Numbered from the stretch's first letter, positions 10,947-20,323 are shown. The stretch is 64,000 nt of DNA from Anaerovorax odorimutans DSM 5092 (GCF_000426305.1 NZ_AUFC01000019.1:1-64000); one strand, 5' to 3'. Notes: generated from the letters alone by a model not told the origin. Numbers and translations are program-made.

Positions 10947-13832
10947 TTATTCCTCCGAATTATTTCCTGTATTCTCATTTGAATCTGGTGACAAAAGATT
11001 TAAATATTTTTCCAGCTGTTTTAAATATTGCCCGTAAGTCGCCCAATCGCCATTTTGCTGTGCAGCCGTTGCATTTTTAAATGCTTCATTTGCAAGGGAA
11101 ATAATCTCATTAACACTAAGTTCTTCATCTTCTGTCTTTTCTATTTTGTTATCATTTCCTGTTAAATTTACTCCTGAACCATCTCCAAAAAGTGTATCAA
11201 GAGCTTCAGCTAAAGTCGGCTCATAAGCAATTCGGTCTCCATATGCAACAATTACTCTCTTTACTTCAGGTAAACTTGAATTTGATGCTTCTAAATATAC
11301 TGGTTCTACATACAATAAGGACTGTTCTATTGGAATAACAAACATATTTCCTCTTGTATACGTAGATCCCGAAGAATTCCAAAGAGAAAATTCTTTTGAT
11401 ATTTCTGTATGCTGATCTATCTGAGCCTCTATCTGCATTGGACCATATATAATTTTATCTTTTGGTAATTTATATATAATCAGCTCTCCGTAATGTTCAC
11501 CATCATTTCTTGCTACCAAAAGACCTGTCATATTTTTCTTACCTCTTGGTGTATATGGTACTGAATTAATAAATTCCACCTTATCTTCACCCGGAAGTTT
11601 CATAATATAATAATTCGCCGACATAGGAACTTCTTTTGTTCCATAAATCTCATTTGATACTGCCCATAAGTCTTCATCTTGATAAAATACCTTAACATCA
11701 TTCATATGATAACGTTTGTAAACATTTGCTTGTATATTAAATAACGTATTAGGATATCTGATATGTGCACGTAATTCTTCCGGCATTTGATCAAAAGACT
11801 TAAATAATTTTGGATAAATTTGTGCATAAGTCTTAGCAATAGGATCATTATCATCAACAATATAATAATTTACATCACCATTGTAAGCATCAATAACTAT
11901 TTTGACAGAATTTCTAATATAATTAATGCGGCTTTTTTCCGGGTCAAAAGGTTCTGAATATGGATAATAGCTACTTGTTGTATATGCATCTATCATCCAA
12001 TAGAGTTTTCCTCCTACTGTGACAATATACGGATCATTATCATAATCAAGAAATGGCATGATTTTTTCAATTCTATCCATAATGTTCCTATTTATTATTA
12101 TTTTAGAATCACTGTCAATATTTGTGGAAACAAGAAGTTTTAAACTTTGCTCACGAATGGCAAATAACACTCTGTTAAATAAATTTAATTTAATCCCTGC
12201 ATTGCCTTCATAAGTTGCATATTTATTGTTATCTCCATTTGGATAATCAAATTCTTTTTCCCCTGTATTTGTAAGTATATAATTATTTGTTAATTCTCCA
12301 AAATAAATTTCAGGTCTAGTTATATTTATTTCTTCTACTTCAGAAACCGGTGGAATACTGTCAATAAGCATATCCGGCTGTCCGCTGGCAGTTACCTTAT
12401 CTACTCTTGATAAAGTAATTCCGTAACCATGTGTATATTTAAGATGTGCATTAAGCCATTCTTTTCTAATCTGGTTTTCGTCTATTTCTCTTGCAGACAA
12501 GAAGGTCTGTGTATATTCACCGTTGACCATATATCTATCTACATCAACGTCATAGAAAGAATAATATAACCTTATACTTTGAGTTTGATTATAGAATTTT
12601 TTAGCAGGTTCATAATCATTAATACGGATATTAGAAATTGTACCCATATTGTTTTGAATATCTTGTTTGGTAAGTGTATTATCAGCAGCAAAGGCTTTTA
12701 CAACTACATCTTGCAAGTCATAGGCGGACTGAGTAAAGTGTATATTATTTTCTAAATATTGACCTTCTTTATTTATTTCATCAGGTGAAACTATCAAGTT
12801 TTGTACTAACAATGCTGCTCCTGAGCCTACTGCTCCAATTAAAATCATTATTACAGGAACAACTAAAATAGTTCTAAACTTTCTTTTTTTAACACCTACT
12901 ACAAACATTACCGCTGCTATAAAGGAAAGAACCATAAGAAGTCTGTATACCCATAGAGTAATATTTATATCAGTATATCCCGCACCGTAAAGAACACCGG
13001 TTTGTGAATATAATAAATTATATTGCTTTAAATAAAAGTTTGCGCCAACCATAATAAAAAATATAATCCCCAGTACGGTGAGCTGCGATGATGCAATATT
13101 AAAAAGTTCTTTTAAGTTATTGTCATTAAAATGCTTTTTAGGTTTTTGTCCAAGGCCTCCATTCATTGCTTGACCAAATTTATCAAAAGCATCTCCAAAT
13201 ACACCTCCAAAAGAATTATATCTTCTAGCCGCATCTTCTTGCTCTTCATATTCATACGAATTATCATTTTGCGGATCAAATATTTTTGGACGTCTTAATG
13301 AAAGTAATATAAAGTAATAAACTACAGTCAGTAATACAAACGCTACTACAATTCCAATTGAAATTTGATTGATTTGCCTTATAAATTCTAATTTAAAAAT
13401 ATAAAATGATACATCCATATTGAAAATAGGATCTGCAATATTAAAAGATGTACTGTTATAGAATTTTAATATTTCAAACCAAAGTCTGGTTACTGTAGCT
13501 AATGTTACAAAAATACCAAAAATAGCTCCAAATCCTAATGTAATTCTATTTAAAGCTTTTTCACTTACTGAAGTAGACTCTACAGTATCAACCTTTTTAT
13601 AATATCCCTTTTTTAAAGCTCTTAAATAAATATACGTTAATATGGAAATAATTATAAAGCTTGGAATCCCAATCTTTAATTGTGTAAATAACTGTTTAAA
13701 AAATACACTTGTATAGCCTAATTCTTTAAACCACATATAATCTGTTAAAAATCTAACTAAACCACCAAATCCAGACAGAATAACAAATAATATTATTATG
13801 GCTATACCTAAACCAAATTTTTTCTTTTTCAA
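10947..13832 (-). CDS. UPF0182 family membrane protein
   Basis: This is a 961-residue protein of the UPF0182/COG1615 family. Its N-terminal third has about seven hydrophobic segments (starting at residues 8, 50, 95, 158, 245, 290 and 325), followed by a large extracellular domain and an acidic, Asn-rich C-terminal tail (from about residue 885). The family is widespread in actinobacteria, cyanobacteria and clostridia, and its function is not established. It starts 26 bases after the PEP carboxykinase gene and ends at a strong terminator. Confidence 0.85.
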   Translation of the reverse strand: MKKKKFGLGIAIIILFVILSGFGGLVRFLTDYMWFKELGYTSVFFKQLFTQLKIGIPSFIIISILTYIYLRALKKGYYKKVDTVESTSVSEKALNRITLGFGAIFGIFVTLATVTRLWFEILKFYNSTSFNIADPIFNMDVSFYIFKLEFIRQINQISIGIVVAFVLLTVVYYFILLSLRRPKIFDPQNDNSYEYEEQEDAARRYNSFGGVFGDAFDKFGQAMNGGLGQKPKKHFNDNNLKELFNIASSQLTVLGIIFFIMVGANFYLKQYNLLYSQTGVLYGAGYTDINITLWVYRLLMVLSFIAAVMFVVGVKKRKFRTILVVPVIMILIGAVGSGAALLVQNLIVSPDEINKEGQYLENNIHFTQSAYDLQDVVVKAFAADNTLTKQDIQNNMGTISNIRINDYEPAKKFYNQTQSIRLYYSFYDVDVDRYMVNGEYTQTFLSAREIDENQIRKEWLNAHLKYTHGYGITLSRVDKVTASGQPDMLIDSIPPVSEVEEINITRPEIYFGELTNNYILTNTGEKEFDYPNGDNNKYATYEGNAGIKLNLFNRVLFAIREQSLKLLVSTNIDSDSKIIINRNIMDRIEKIMPFLDYDNDPYIVTVGGKLYWMIDAYTTSSYYPYSEPFDPEKSRINYIRNSVKIVIDAYNGDVNYYIVDDNDPIAKTYAQIYPKLFKSFDQMPEELRAHIRYPNTLFNIQANVYKRYHMNDVKVFYQDEDLWAVSNEIYGTKEVPMSANYYIMKLPGEDKVEFINSVPYTPRGKKNMTGLLVARNDGEHYGELIIYKLPKDKIIYGPMQIEAQIDQHTEISKEFSLWNSSGSTYTRGNMFVIPIEQSLLYVEPVYLEASNSSLPEVKRVIVAYGDRIAYEPTLAEALDTLFGDGSGVNLTGNDNKIEKTEDEELSVNEIISLANEAFKNATAAQQNGDWATYGQYLKQLEKYLNLLSPDSNENTGNNSEE

Positions 13833-13858
13833 AGAATCACCTCATTAACCTTTTATCC

Positions 13859-15505
13859 TTATTTAATAACGTTTTCTATAGCCTTCTTTGCAGCCTCAGG
13901 AAGTGCATCTCTTCCACCTTTTACTTCTTCTAATGAATCTAAATAATTCAACCTGTTATTCATGCTTTTAATTACAAGCTCTGTATACTCTTTATTACTA
14001 AAATCTGGGCTAAATCCTTCCACATCCATAGTTTTAAATCCGGTAAACGGGCCAAACTCCTTAAATTCAGCAGTTTCATCAACAATATTTTCTATTATTT
14101 CTATTGTCACTTCTTTAGGAATTTTTTTATCAAGGAAAAATCCTGTATTAATAATGAAACACTGTACTCCTCTTTTTTCAAATAAGTATTTAAATTTTTC
14201 ATAATCCTCAGAAAGAGCATAAGTTCTAAACGGGTTTGCATAAGGTTCGAATACTAACGCATTCTTATCTACACCTTCAGCTATTTTTTCCGCACTTGTT
14301 CTCTTTGTTGCAAGTGTTGCTCCCATTACCGAAGCTAATGTTGGATCTTCAATTTTAATAACAGGAGGAAGGGTATTATCCTTCATTAGCCAAACAATAG
14401 TATTAATGGGTTCATCCATTTTGTCAACTCTGTTAGCAGCCCATAACTTTGATTTAATAGCTCTTCCATTACCATTTCTGATGTCTTCTGTTACAAGTAC
14501 TAATTTACCGTCTGCATCAATTGTAGCTCCGCAATTTTGCGCTGTAATAAGATACTTGTTATCTTCTGAAGTAAGAGGATAATCTTGAGTTTTATCAAAA
14601 TAAGATGGTTCAAGCGCTACTGTTGATCCATTTTCACTAGAAATAATATAAGCATCATCATGTAATACGGTAACATCATATTTACCATTATGCTTTGCAT
14701 GTGTTATCGTTGATTTTCCCGAACCTGATAGCCCAAAAACACCCATAACATGTTTTTGGCCATCTTTTCTTATCATTCTTTTTAATCCACCATGGCATGA
14801 TGCATATCCATTTCTATTTGCTATACTCCAAGCTAAAGTCAAAGTTCCTTTTTTATGTTCGCCAAAATATCTCAACCCTAATAAGCAGGCACAATTATGT
14901 TCCGGATCAAAATACGCTAAACCGTCAGGAAATTTTGGATGGGAAAAATCAGGATCAGAAAGTATAAAAATATCCGGTTCATTTCCAACTGGCTTGGAGT
15001 TTGCGAACATATCATTATAAAAATCATTTATATATTGAAAATTTAATAACCAGTTATATAGTGTATTTTCATAAGTTTCCGGAATAAGCAAGTTTGCCTT
15101 TACAATAAAATCTGTATCTAACCCAATATAAGATTCGGTATGTAACATATTTTTATATCTCGTGTTATAAACCGCTTCTCTCAACACCTTTGCTATTTCA
15201 GCCTCGTCTACTCCCTTTTCTCCAAGAATTACCCTAGCTCCAGCAAATCTACCGACTGTAGTTCCATCATTAAAAAGTAAAATTTTTGCATCGTCAGGTA
15301 AACCAATTTTTTCGGGACAATATACAGGCATATCCGTGATTATAGTTCCACATGTATTTTTAGCCATTTCATAAACTTCTTTTAAGTCTATAACTTTCCT
15401 TACATTATTTCCATAAAATGCAGTTTCAAGGGTGGATCTTGACATGGAAAACGCAGGGTTTCCTGTAGTTATTTGATCTCTTTGAAATCTTGATTTGGTT
15501 GACAT
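13859..15505 (-). CDS. pckA: phosphoenolpyruvate carboxykinase, ATP-type, divergent
   Basis: The 548-residue protein has the ATP-PEPCK layout. An active-site His lies in SCHGGLKR, the P-loop is GLSGSGKST (about residues 257-265), and a metal-binding DD lies in LHDDAYII. The enzyme interconverts oxaloacetate and PEP using ATP; in anaerobes it often runs towards oxaloacetate. The P-loop has Ser where Escherichia coli has Thr, and the flanks differ, so it belongs to a distant branch. A close kinase relative with another substrate is possible but less likely. AAAGGAGAGAGG precedes the ATG. Confidence 0.8.
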   Translation of the reverse strand: MSTKSRFQRDQITTGNPAFSMSRSTLETAFYGNNVRKVIDLKEVYEMAKNTCGTIITDMPVYCPEKIGLPDDAKILLFNDGTTVGRFAGARVILGEKGVDEAEIAKVLREAVYNTRYKNMLHTESYIGLDTDFIVKANLLIPETYENTLYNWLLNFQYINDFYNDMFANSKPVGNEPDIFILSDPDFSHPKFPDGLAYFDPEHNCACLLGLRYFGEHKKGTLTLAWSIANRNGYASCHGGLKRMIRKDGQKHVMGVFGLSGSGKSTITHAKHNGKYDVTVLHDDAYIISSENGSTVALEPSYFDKTQDYPLTSEDNKYLITAQNCGATIDADGKLVLVTEDIRNGNGRAIKSKLWAANRVDKMDEPINTIVWLMKDNTLPPVIKIEDPTLASVMGATLATKRTSAEKIAEGVDKNALVFEPYANPFRTYALSEDYEKFKYLFEKRGVQCFIINTGFFLDKKIPKEVTIEIIENIVDETAEFKEFGPFTGFKTMDVEGFSPDFSNKEYTELVIKSMNNRLNYLDSLEEVKGGRDALPEAAKKAIENVIK

Positions 15506-15531
15506 ATTCCTCTCTCCTTTTATATTATTAA

Positions 15532-17700
15532 TTAAAATTTATAATAATTTACTATTTGAATCTTGTCCCCTACTACTTCTAAATGGTATATCCAATTATA
15601 ACTTTTAGAATTTAAGTTTCCATTTTCTTGAATTTCAATTTCTTCATGACACCATGTATAATAACCATTTTCTCCTTTTCTAATCTCTCCGATTTCCAAT
15701 AAGTTAAAAGTTTCTTTAACTTTACCCACTTTAGAAAAGGTTCTTGCATTTTCCTCTGCTTGACTACCACTTTTTATTAATTCAAAGACTTCATTATTTG
15801 CATTATTTAAATAATCTACCCATTTAGAGTCAAATTGTATCAAAGTCCCTACGATTTCATTATCATAATAAAGATCTTTTCCATTCTCAGATTTCATCCA
15901 TATATTATTTTCAATAGGTTTTGAATTATTTATATCTGAGAGGCCATAGTCTGTTCCTGAGATATACTTTAAAGAGTCATTCGCCTTAACTTCAAGAATA
16001 TTTTGGTTTTTATCTTTTTGATTTTCAATCAAAACGGATTTATCTGCTTCAGGACTAGAATCTAATTCTGATTCGCTATCCTGCTTAGTAGTATTACCTT
16101 CATTATTTATTTGAGAATCATCTTCTTCATTTGTTTTATTATCCGTTTCATTTTTTGTATTATTCCCTAAATCAGAAATAAATTGAACTACCTTCAATTC
16201 TTTTTCTGTTATAAATTTTGAAGCTTTACTATTTGGAGCAATAAATTTAATTCCTAAAAATGAAATTTCTAAAATTAAAATTAAAATAATTATTACTAGA
16301 AGTATTTTTAAAAAAATATTTCCTTTTTTACTTTTTTCTGTTTCTTCTGTTTCAATATTATTTTTAATTGTATTGCCTGATAAATTGCCAGGTTCATTCT
16401 CTTTATTAATTACGGTTTCACTATTTTCATTGTCTGCCTTTTTATCATTTATTTCATTATTTAGTATTTCATTTTTCTTCTTTTCATTTTCTTCTTTTAC
16501 AAGAATTTCATCTGTTGTTTTATTTATATTATCCTTAACCGTTTTATTAACTTCTAACAATTCTTCTGTTTCTTTTGTTTCTTCTGTTTCAAAACTTCTA
16601 AAGAAATTTTCTCTTGCCATCTTCATTTCTTCTAAAGATTCATTATCAAAATTATGTAATTTAAATTCAATATCAGAAGAATCTAAATCTTCTTCTATCA
16701 TTTCTTTTTTACTGTCTTTAATTTTATTATTTGTGTTATTATTAATTGATTCATTTTCATTTAAAATATCTGGTGAAATATTAAAAGTTTCATAATTAAT
16801 ATTTTCTATTGTATTACTTGCAAGTATATTTGAATTATGTTCCTTATATCTATGTTCTGAATTCTTTCTTATTCTTTCATATTCTTTATCTAAAAGTTTT
16901 TGAAATTCTTCATTTTTTTTATTAAATGTAAAAAATTCATTTTCATTTATATTTTTCAATTCTTCTTTTTGATTATTAAAAAATATATTTTTATCTTTAT
17001 GCATTTTTATTTCTGAAATGTCATTATGTGCCTTTATTTCTTTTTTTATCAATTCTTTTTCTATTTTTATAGTATCTTTACTGCTTTTAGCTTCATTATT
17101 AATTAAATTTGTATCATTTTCTTCACTAGATAATAATTCTGTTTCTTCAACTTTTCTGTTCTTTTCTTCTGTGTCTTTTATATGTATATCATTATAAATA
17201 CCGTTTATTTCTTTTGTACTATCCTTTTCTATATCATATTTATCTTTTGAATTCTCATTCTCATCCACAAAAAATAAAAAATCATTATTTGATTCATTTT
17301 CTTTATTTTCCGGTTCTATTTTTTTTGCTCTTATATTTTCATACGGATCCGGTCCCCATTTAAAATCAATTGCCTCTGTTTTCTTTGGTTTTGGGAAATC
17401 ATATATATTCCAAGAAAATTCATCTTCTGGTCTAATTTTTTCAACTGCTCCATCAGCCTCTTCTTTAGGTAAACTTGATTCTTCTTTTTCTATATTTTGT
17501 TTTTGCAGCTCATCTTCTTTATCTGGCTCTTCAATTATATTATCTTCGTTTTCGAATTTATTATATGAAGGATTAACGCTGATTTCTTCTTCTGAGTCTG
17601 TATCTTCTGTATCCAATTTTTCTCTTGTTACTTTTAAACCGCATATTTTACAAAATTGGTCTGTATCGTCAAGTAAATTATTACACTTTTTACAATACAT
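15532..17700 (-). CDS. zinc-ribbon membrane protein with long acidic low-complexity region
   Basis: The first 25 residues form a zinc ribbon (CKKCNNLLDDTDQFCKICG). About 440 residues rich in Glu, Asn, Lys and Ser follow, then a transmembrane segment near residues 505-528, and a C-terminal extracytoplasmic domain of about 190 residues. The zinc ribbon would be in the cytoplasm. The frame opens at 17715, but TGGAGG lies 8 bases before the ATG at 17700, so that start (722 residues) is preferred. I do not recognise the C-terminal domain. It is paired with the small membrane protein upstream (24-base gap). Confidence 0.75.
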   Translation of the reverse strand: MYCKKCNNLLDDTDQFCKICGLKVTREKLDTEDTDSEEEISVNPSYNKFENEDNIIEEPDKEDELQKQNIEKEESSLPKEEADGAVEKIRPEDEFSWNIYDFPKPKKTEAIDFKWGPDPYENIRAKKIEPENKENESNNDFLFFVDENENSKDKYDIEKDSTKEINGIYNDIHIKDTEEKNRKVEETELLSSEENDTNLINNEAKSSKDTIKIEKELIKKEIKAHNDISEIKMHKDKNIFFNNQKEELKNINENEFFTFNKKNEEFQKLLDKEYERIRKNSEHRYKEHNSNILASNTIENINYETFNISPDILNENESINNNTNNKIKDSKKEMIEEDLDSSDIEFKLHNFDNESLEEMKMARENFFRSFETEETKETEELLEVNKTVKDNINKTTDEILVKEENEKKKNEILNNEINDKKADNENSETVINKENEPGNLSGNTIKNNIETEETEKSKKGNIFLKILLVIIILILILEISFLGIKFIAPNSKASKFITEKELKVVQFISDLGNNTKNETDNKTNEEDDSQINNEGNTTKQDSESELDSSPEADKSVLIENQKDKNQNILEVKANDSLKYISGTDYGLSDINNSKPIENNIWMKSENGKDLYYDNEIVGTLIQFDSKWVDYLNNANNEVFELIKSGSQAEENARTFSKVGKVKETFNLLEIGEIRKGENGYYTWCHEEIEIQENGNLNSKSYNWIYHLEVVGDKIQIVNYYKF

Positions 17701-17724
17701 ATAATTATCCTCCATTATCTAACT

Positions 17725-18183
17725 TTATTCTTTTATTTGTTTTTCCAATTCTTCTATTGTATAAACTCTGCCTGATTTTCCCATATTTTCTGCTTTTTTA
17801 GAAGGAAATACCTGCTTTACCTTTGTTTTTTTAACAATATAATCATTTTCATTGTCATAATTTTCTATATCAAGAAATTCTTTATTTGATTTTATCTCTT
17901 TTTTATACTGTTGTTTTTCCAATATTTGTTCTATTTTCTGTAGTATTTCTTTATTACATACTTTTAACTCTACACTATTTACCTTTTCTTCTATATTTTT
18001 TAAAATTTCTACCTGTGTATTTACTTTCCAATACCACAGTCTAGCTTGTCTTAATATAACCCAAAAAAAACCAACTAATATAATCAATATGAAAATAGCG
18101 ATCAATATCAAAATTGATAATGGAACGCCTAAATTTTTAAAATATTCAATTATACTTATGAAAATATTTGTTTTTTCGCCCAT
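17725..18183 (-). CDS. small membrane-anchored protein of unknown function
   Basis: This is a 152-residue protein with one strong hydrophobic segment (about residues 18-45) near the N-terminus. A Lys/Glu-rich coiled-coil-like part (about 55-95) and a charged tail ending in YTIEELEKQIKE follow. It has no recognisable domain. It opens the unit with the zinc-ribbon protein and has a good promoter 41 bases upstream. No clear ribosome-binding site precedes the ATG at 18183, so the start is less certain than for its neighbours. Confidence 0.7.
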   Translation of the reverse strand: MGEKTNIFISIIEYFKNLGVPLSILILIAIFILIILVGFFWVILRQARLWYWKVNTQVEILKNIEEKVNSVELKVCNKEILQKIEQILEKQQYKKEIKSNKEFLDIENYDNENDYIVKKTKVKQVFPSKKAENMGKSGRVYTIEELEKQIKE

Positions 18184-18223
18184 ATGTAGTACCCGAATTT
18201 CTAAAATTCATTCACTTTTCATA

Positions 18224-18252
18224 ATTATAATACACATAAAGCTTAATATCAA
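18224..18252 (-). promoter_or_regulatory. promoter for the membrane/zinc-ribbon gene pair
   Basis: On the minus strand -35 TTGATA (18247-18252) and -10 TATAAT (18224-18229) have 17-base spacing. The predicted transcript starts near 18217, giving a leader of about 35 bases. Confidence 0.8.
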
Positions 18253-18467
18253 TCATAACAAATAAAATCAAAACAAAAAAACCCTATCTTAAGTATTTTC
18301 AGTACTAATTAAGTTAATTCAAAGTTAATTTTGATATGTTTTTACAATATTCTCAAAGAATATATCATACAAAAGATTTTTATTTGTATTTCAGCTTTTA
18401 TTCTAAATTTTTTATTATTGAATCAATTTTGAATTTACATTTCCTATTTTTTTAATAAATAAAAAGA
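18253..18467. other. intergenic, no recognised content
   Basis: The stretch is very AT-rich. It contains a run of A with CCCTATC near 18280-18296 and short direct repeats of AAGTTAATT near 18312-18332. No reading frame with a ribosome-binding site and no strong hairpin was found. Confidence 0.45.
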
Positions 18468-18490
18468 GCGGGGAAAAACCCGCCCTCTAT
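18468..18490 (-). terminator. probable terminator after the structured RNA element
   Basis: On the minus strand a G/C-rich hairpin with arms AGAGGGCGGG and CCCGCTCT (two-base bulge) runs into TTTTTATTT. It lies downstream of the 45-residue peptide gene and the nested hairpin, and could end that short transcript. Confidence 0.65.
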
Positions 18491-18514
18491 ATTATAAGAG
18501 AGATTTAAAATATA

Positions 18515-18574
18515 TAATAGCATGACGCCAACCAAAGTTGGCGCTTTTAATTTTACGAGGTTTCCATGCTATTA
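18515..18574 (-). ncRNA. nested hairpin element, unassigned
   Basis: A 60-base element has an outer perfect 10-bp stem (TAATAGCATG with CATGCTATTA). Inside it is a 7-bp hairpin, CGCCAAC-TTTG-GTTGGCG on the minus strand, with one unpaired base on one side and a 21-base strand on the other. It follows the 45-residue peptide gene by 29 bases and precedes a terminator. I could not match it to a riboswitch or ribozyme class. It may be a 3'-UTR structure, a small RNA or a regulatory RNA. Confidence 0.45.
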
Positions 18575-18603
18575 ATTTTACTAAATGATATTAATTCATA
18601 ATT

Positions 18604-18741
18604 CTAATAATCTGAATTAGTCATGTTTTCACAATTCTGTACATTGTTAGTAGCTTTTGACTTAGCGTTTTTTCTGCTCTTTCCTTCAGATTTGTTTGTT
18701 GAATTTGTCATTTCAGTATTTTGTTTTTTATTCTTTTTCAT
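18604..18741 (-). CDS. 45-residue hydrophilic peptide
   Basis: AAGGAGGGATGAGAA stands directly before ATG on the minus strand, an excellent ribosome-binding site. The product is 45 residues, rich in Lys, Asn, Ser and Thr, beginning MKKNKKQNTEMTNS and ending NCENMTNSDY. Small Lys/Asn-rich proteins of this sort occur as minor small acid-soluble spore proteins in Firmicutes. About 30 bases upstream are GAATA and CAAAATA with 17-base spacing, loosely like a forespore (sigma-G) promoter. The spore-protein idea is inference; the gene itself is supported by its start site. Confidence 0.6.
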   Translation of the reverse strand: MKKNKKQNTEMTNSTNKSEGKSRKNAKSKATNNVQNCENMTNSDY

Positions 18742-18914
18742 TTCTCATCCCTCCTTAATCATTATTTTGTTCAATGCTATTTTATATATTCTAGGAAAAA
18801 TTAGGAATTTTTATACATATTTTTATCTTTGTCTAAATATTTTTTGTCTAATCAATGATAATATTAATAATAGTGAATATGATGTAATGAGCTAAAAAGA
18901 AGGAGGAATTTCTC

Positions 18915-20255
18915 GTGAGTAAGGTAAAGGTAAAAGAAAAAATTGAAGCATTTGGATTAAAAAAAATAATTGGTTATTTGGATAACAATCCAGAAGAAAA
19001 TATCCCCAAAATATTAAATTGGGTAGAAAAACTTGACAAGGACAAAAGCTTTGCCTCTGCCGAGAAACTTGTTCGAAAAGCTTTAGCAGATCCTGATAAT
19101 AATTGGAATATTCTTATGAAAAGTCTTTTTACTGATATAGATAAAGACGTTAGAAAAAAGCTTTTTGAAAATTTTATTGTAAATTCTGTAGTTTTAGGCT
19201 GCCGAAGAAAACATGAAGCTGAAAAAGAATATAATTGTAATGTTCCATGGACTTTACTTATGGATCCTACTTCTGCTTGCAATTTACACTGCACAGGTTG
19301 TTGGGCTGCTGAATATGGTGATAAACTTTCCATGGACTTTGATATGCTTGACGATATTATAACGCAAGGTAAAGAACTTGGCATGCATATGTTTATATTT
19401 ACAGGAGGCGAACCACTGGTTCGTAAAGATATTGTTATAAAACTGTGTGAAAAACATAATGACAGCGTTTTTTTGTCATTTACTAATGGAACTTTAATTG
19501 ATGAAGCTTTTGCTGATGAAATGCTTAGGGTTAAGAATTTTATTCCTGCAATCAGTGTAGAAGGTTTTGAAAAAGAAACCGATATGAGAAGAGGAAAAGG
19601 CACCTATGCAAAAGTTATTAAAGCCATGGATATATTAAAAGCTAAGAAACTTCCGTTTGGGTTTTCTACTTGTTATCATAGACAAAATGCTGAAATAATT
19701 GGAAGTGAAGCTTATTTTGATGAAATGATAAAAAGAGGCTGCAAATTCGGATGGATTTTTACATATATGCCTGTAGGTACAGATGCTGTTACTGATTTAA
19801 TGGCAACTGCCGAGCAACGTGAATACATGTACCACCAAGTAAGAGACTTTCGAAGTAAAAAACCAATTTTTACAATGGATTTTTGGAATGACGGAGAATA
19901 CGTAGATGGATGCATTGCTGGAGGGCGCTGCTATTTACATATAAATGCAAATGGGGATATTGAGCCATGCGCATTTATCCATTATGCAGACTCTAATATT
20001 AAAGAAAAAACTTTACTTGAAGCTCTACAATCTCCATTATTTATGCAGTATAGACAAAACCAGCCTTTTAATGAAAATCATTTAAGACCGTGCCCTCTTT
20101 TAGATAATGTGGGAAGACTAGCTGATATGGTACATAAATCAGGTGCTTCATCTACTGACCTTCAAAATCCTGAGGATGTTGATGAATTAACAAATAAATG
20201 TATTGAAACTGCAAATAATTGGGAAAAAATTGCAGACAAACTTTGGGATAAATAG
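18915..20255 (+). CDS. radical SAM protein
   Basis: This is a 446-residue radical SAM enzyme with the cluster motif CNLHCTGC at about residues 119-126 and the SAM-binding TGGEP near 162-166. The C-terminal part has further cysteines (CIAGGRCYLHINANGDIEPC, then CP), resembling a SPASM-like auxiliary region. About 100 residues of a helical domain precede the radical SAM barrel. The start is GTG at 18915 with AAGGAGGAA 7 bases upstream. Substrate is unknown; no peptide precursor gene lies directly adjacent, although the 45-residue peptide is divergent 173 bases away. It ends at a terminator. Confidence 0.8.
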   Translation: MSKVKVKEKIEAFGLKKIIGYLDNNPEENIPKILNWVEKLDKDKSFASAEKLVRKALADPDNNWNILMKSLFTDIDKDVRKKLFENFIVNSVVLGCRRKHEAEKEYNCNVPWTLLMDPTSACNLHCTGCWAAEYGDKLSMDFDMLDDIITQGKELGMHMFIFTGGEPLVRKDIVIKLCEKHNDSVFLSFTNGTLIDEAFADEMLRVKNFIPAISVEGFEKETDMRRGKGTYAKVIKAMDILKAKKLPFGFSTCYHRQNAEIIGSEAYFDEMIKRGCKFGWIFTYMPVGTDAVTDLMATAEQREYMYHQVRDFRSKKPIFTMDFWNDGEYVDGCIAGGRCYLHINANGDIEPCAFIHYADSNIKEKTLLEALQSPLFMQYRQNQPFNENHLRPCPLLDNVGRLADMVHKSGASSTDLQNPEDVDELTNKCIETANNWEKIADKLWDK

Positions 20256-20290
20256 TTTTTTATAAATTGTGAGTATTATATAATGTTACA

Positions 20291-20323
20291 AAAATAAGAC
20301 AAATATTTTGTCTTATTTTTTTT
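20291..20323 (+). terminator. terminator after the radical SAM gene
   Basis: A perfect 13-bp stem (AAAATAAGACAAA with its complement, three-base loop) is followed by a run of T. It lies 36 bases past the stop codon. Confidence 0.85.

Noticed and set aside
16373-16795. A 140-codon Ser/Phe-rich frame on the plus strand
   Set aside because: It is the antisense of the acidic low-complexity region of the zinc-ribbon protein.
18515-18574. A known riboswitch or self-cleaving ribozyme
   Set aside because: The core sequences of c-di-GMP, preQ1, fluoride, THF and hammerhead RNAs were not found. The TTAAAAGCGCC stretch recalls twister RNA, but the remaining conserved bases did not fit.
18623-18895. 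A 90-codon hydrophobic frame on the plus strand
   Set aside because: No ribosome-binding site. The minus-strand 45-residue gene on the same bases has an excellent one.
18974-19603. A 209-codon open frame on the minus strand
   Set aside because: It is antisense to the radical SAM gene, which has a proper start and motifs.
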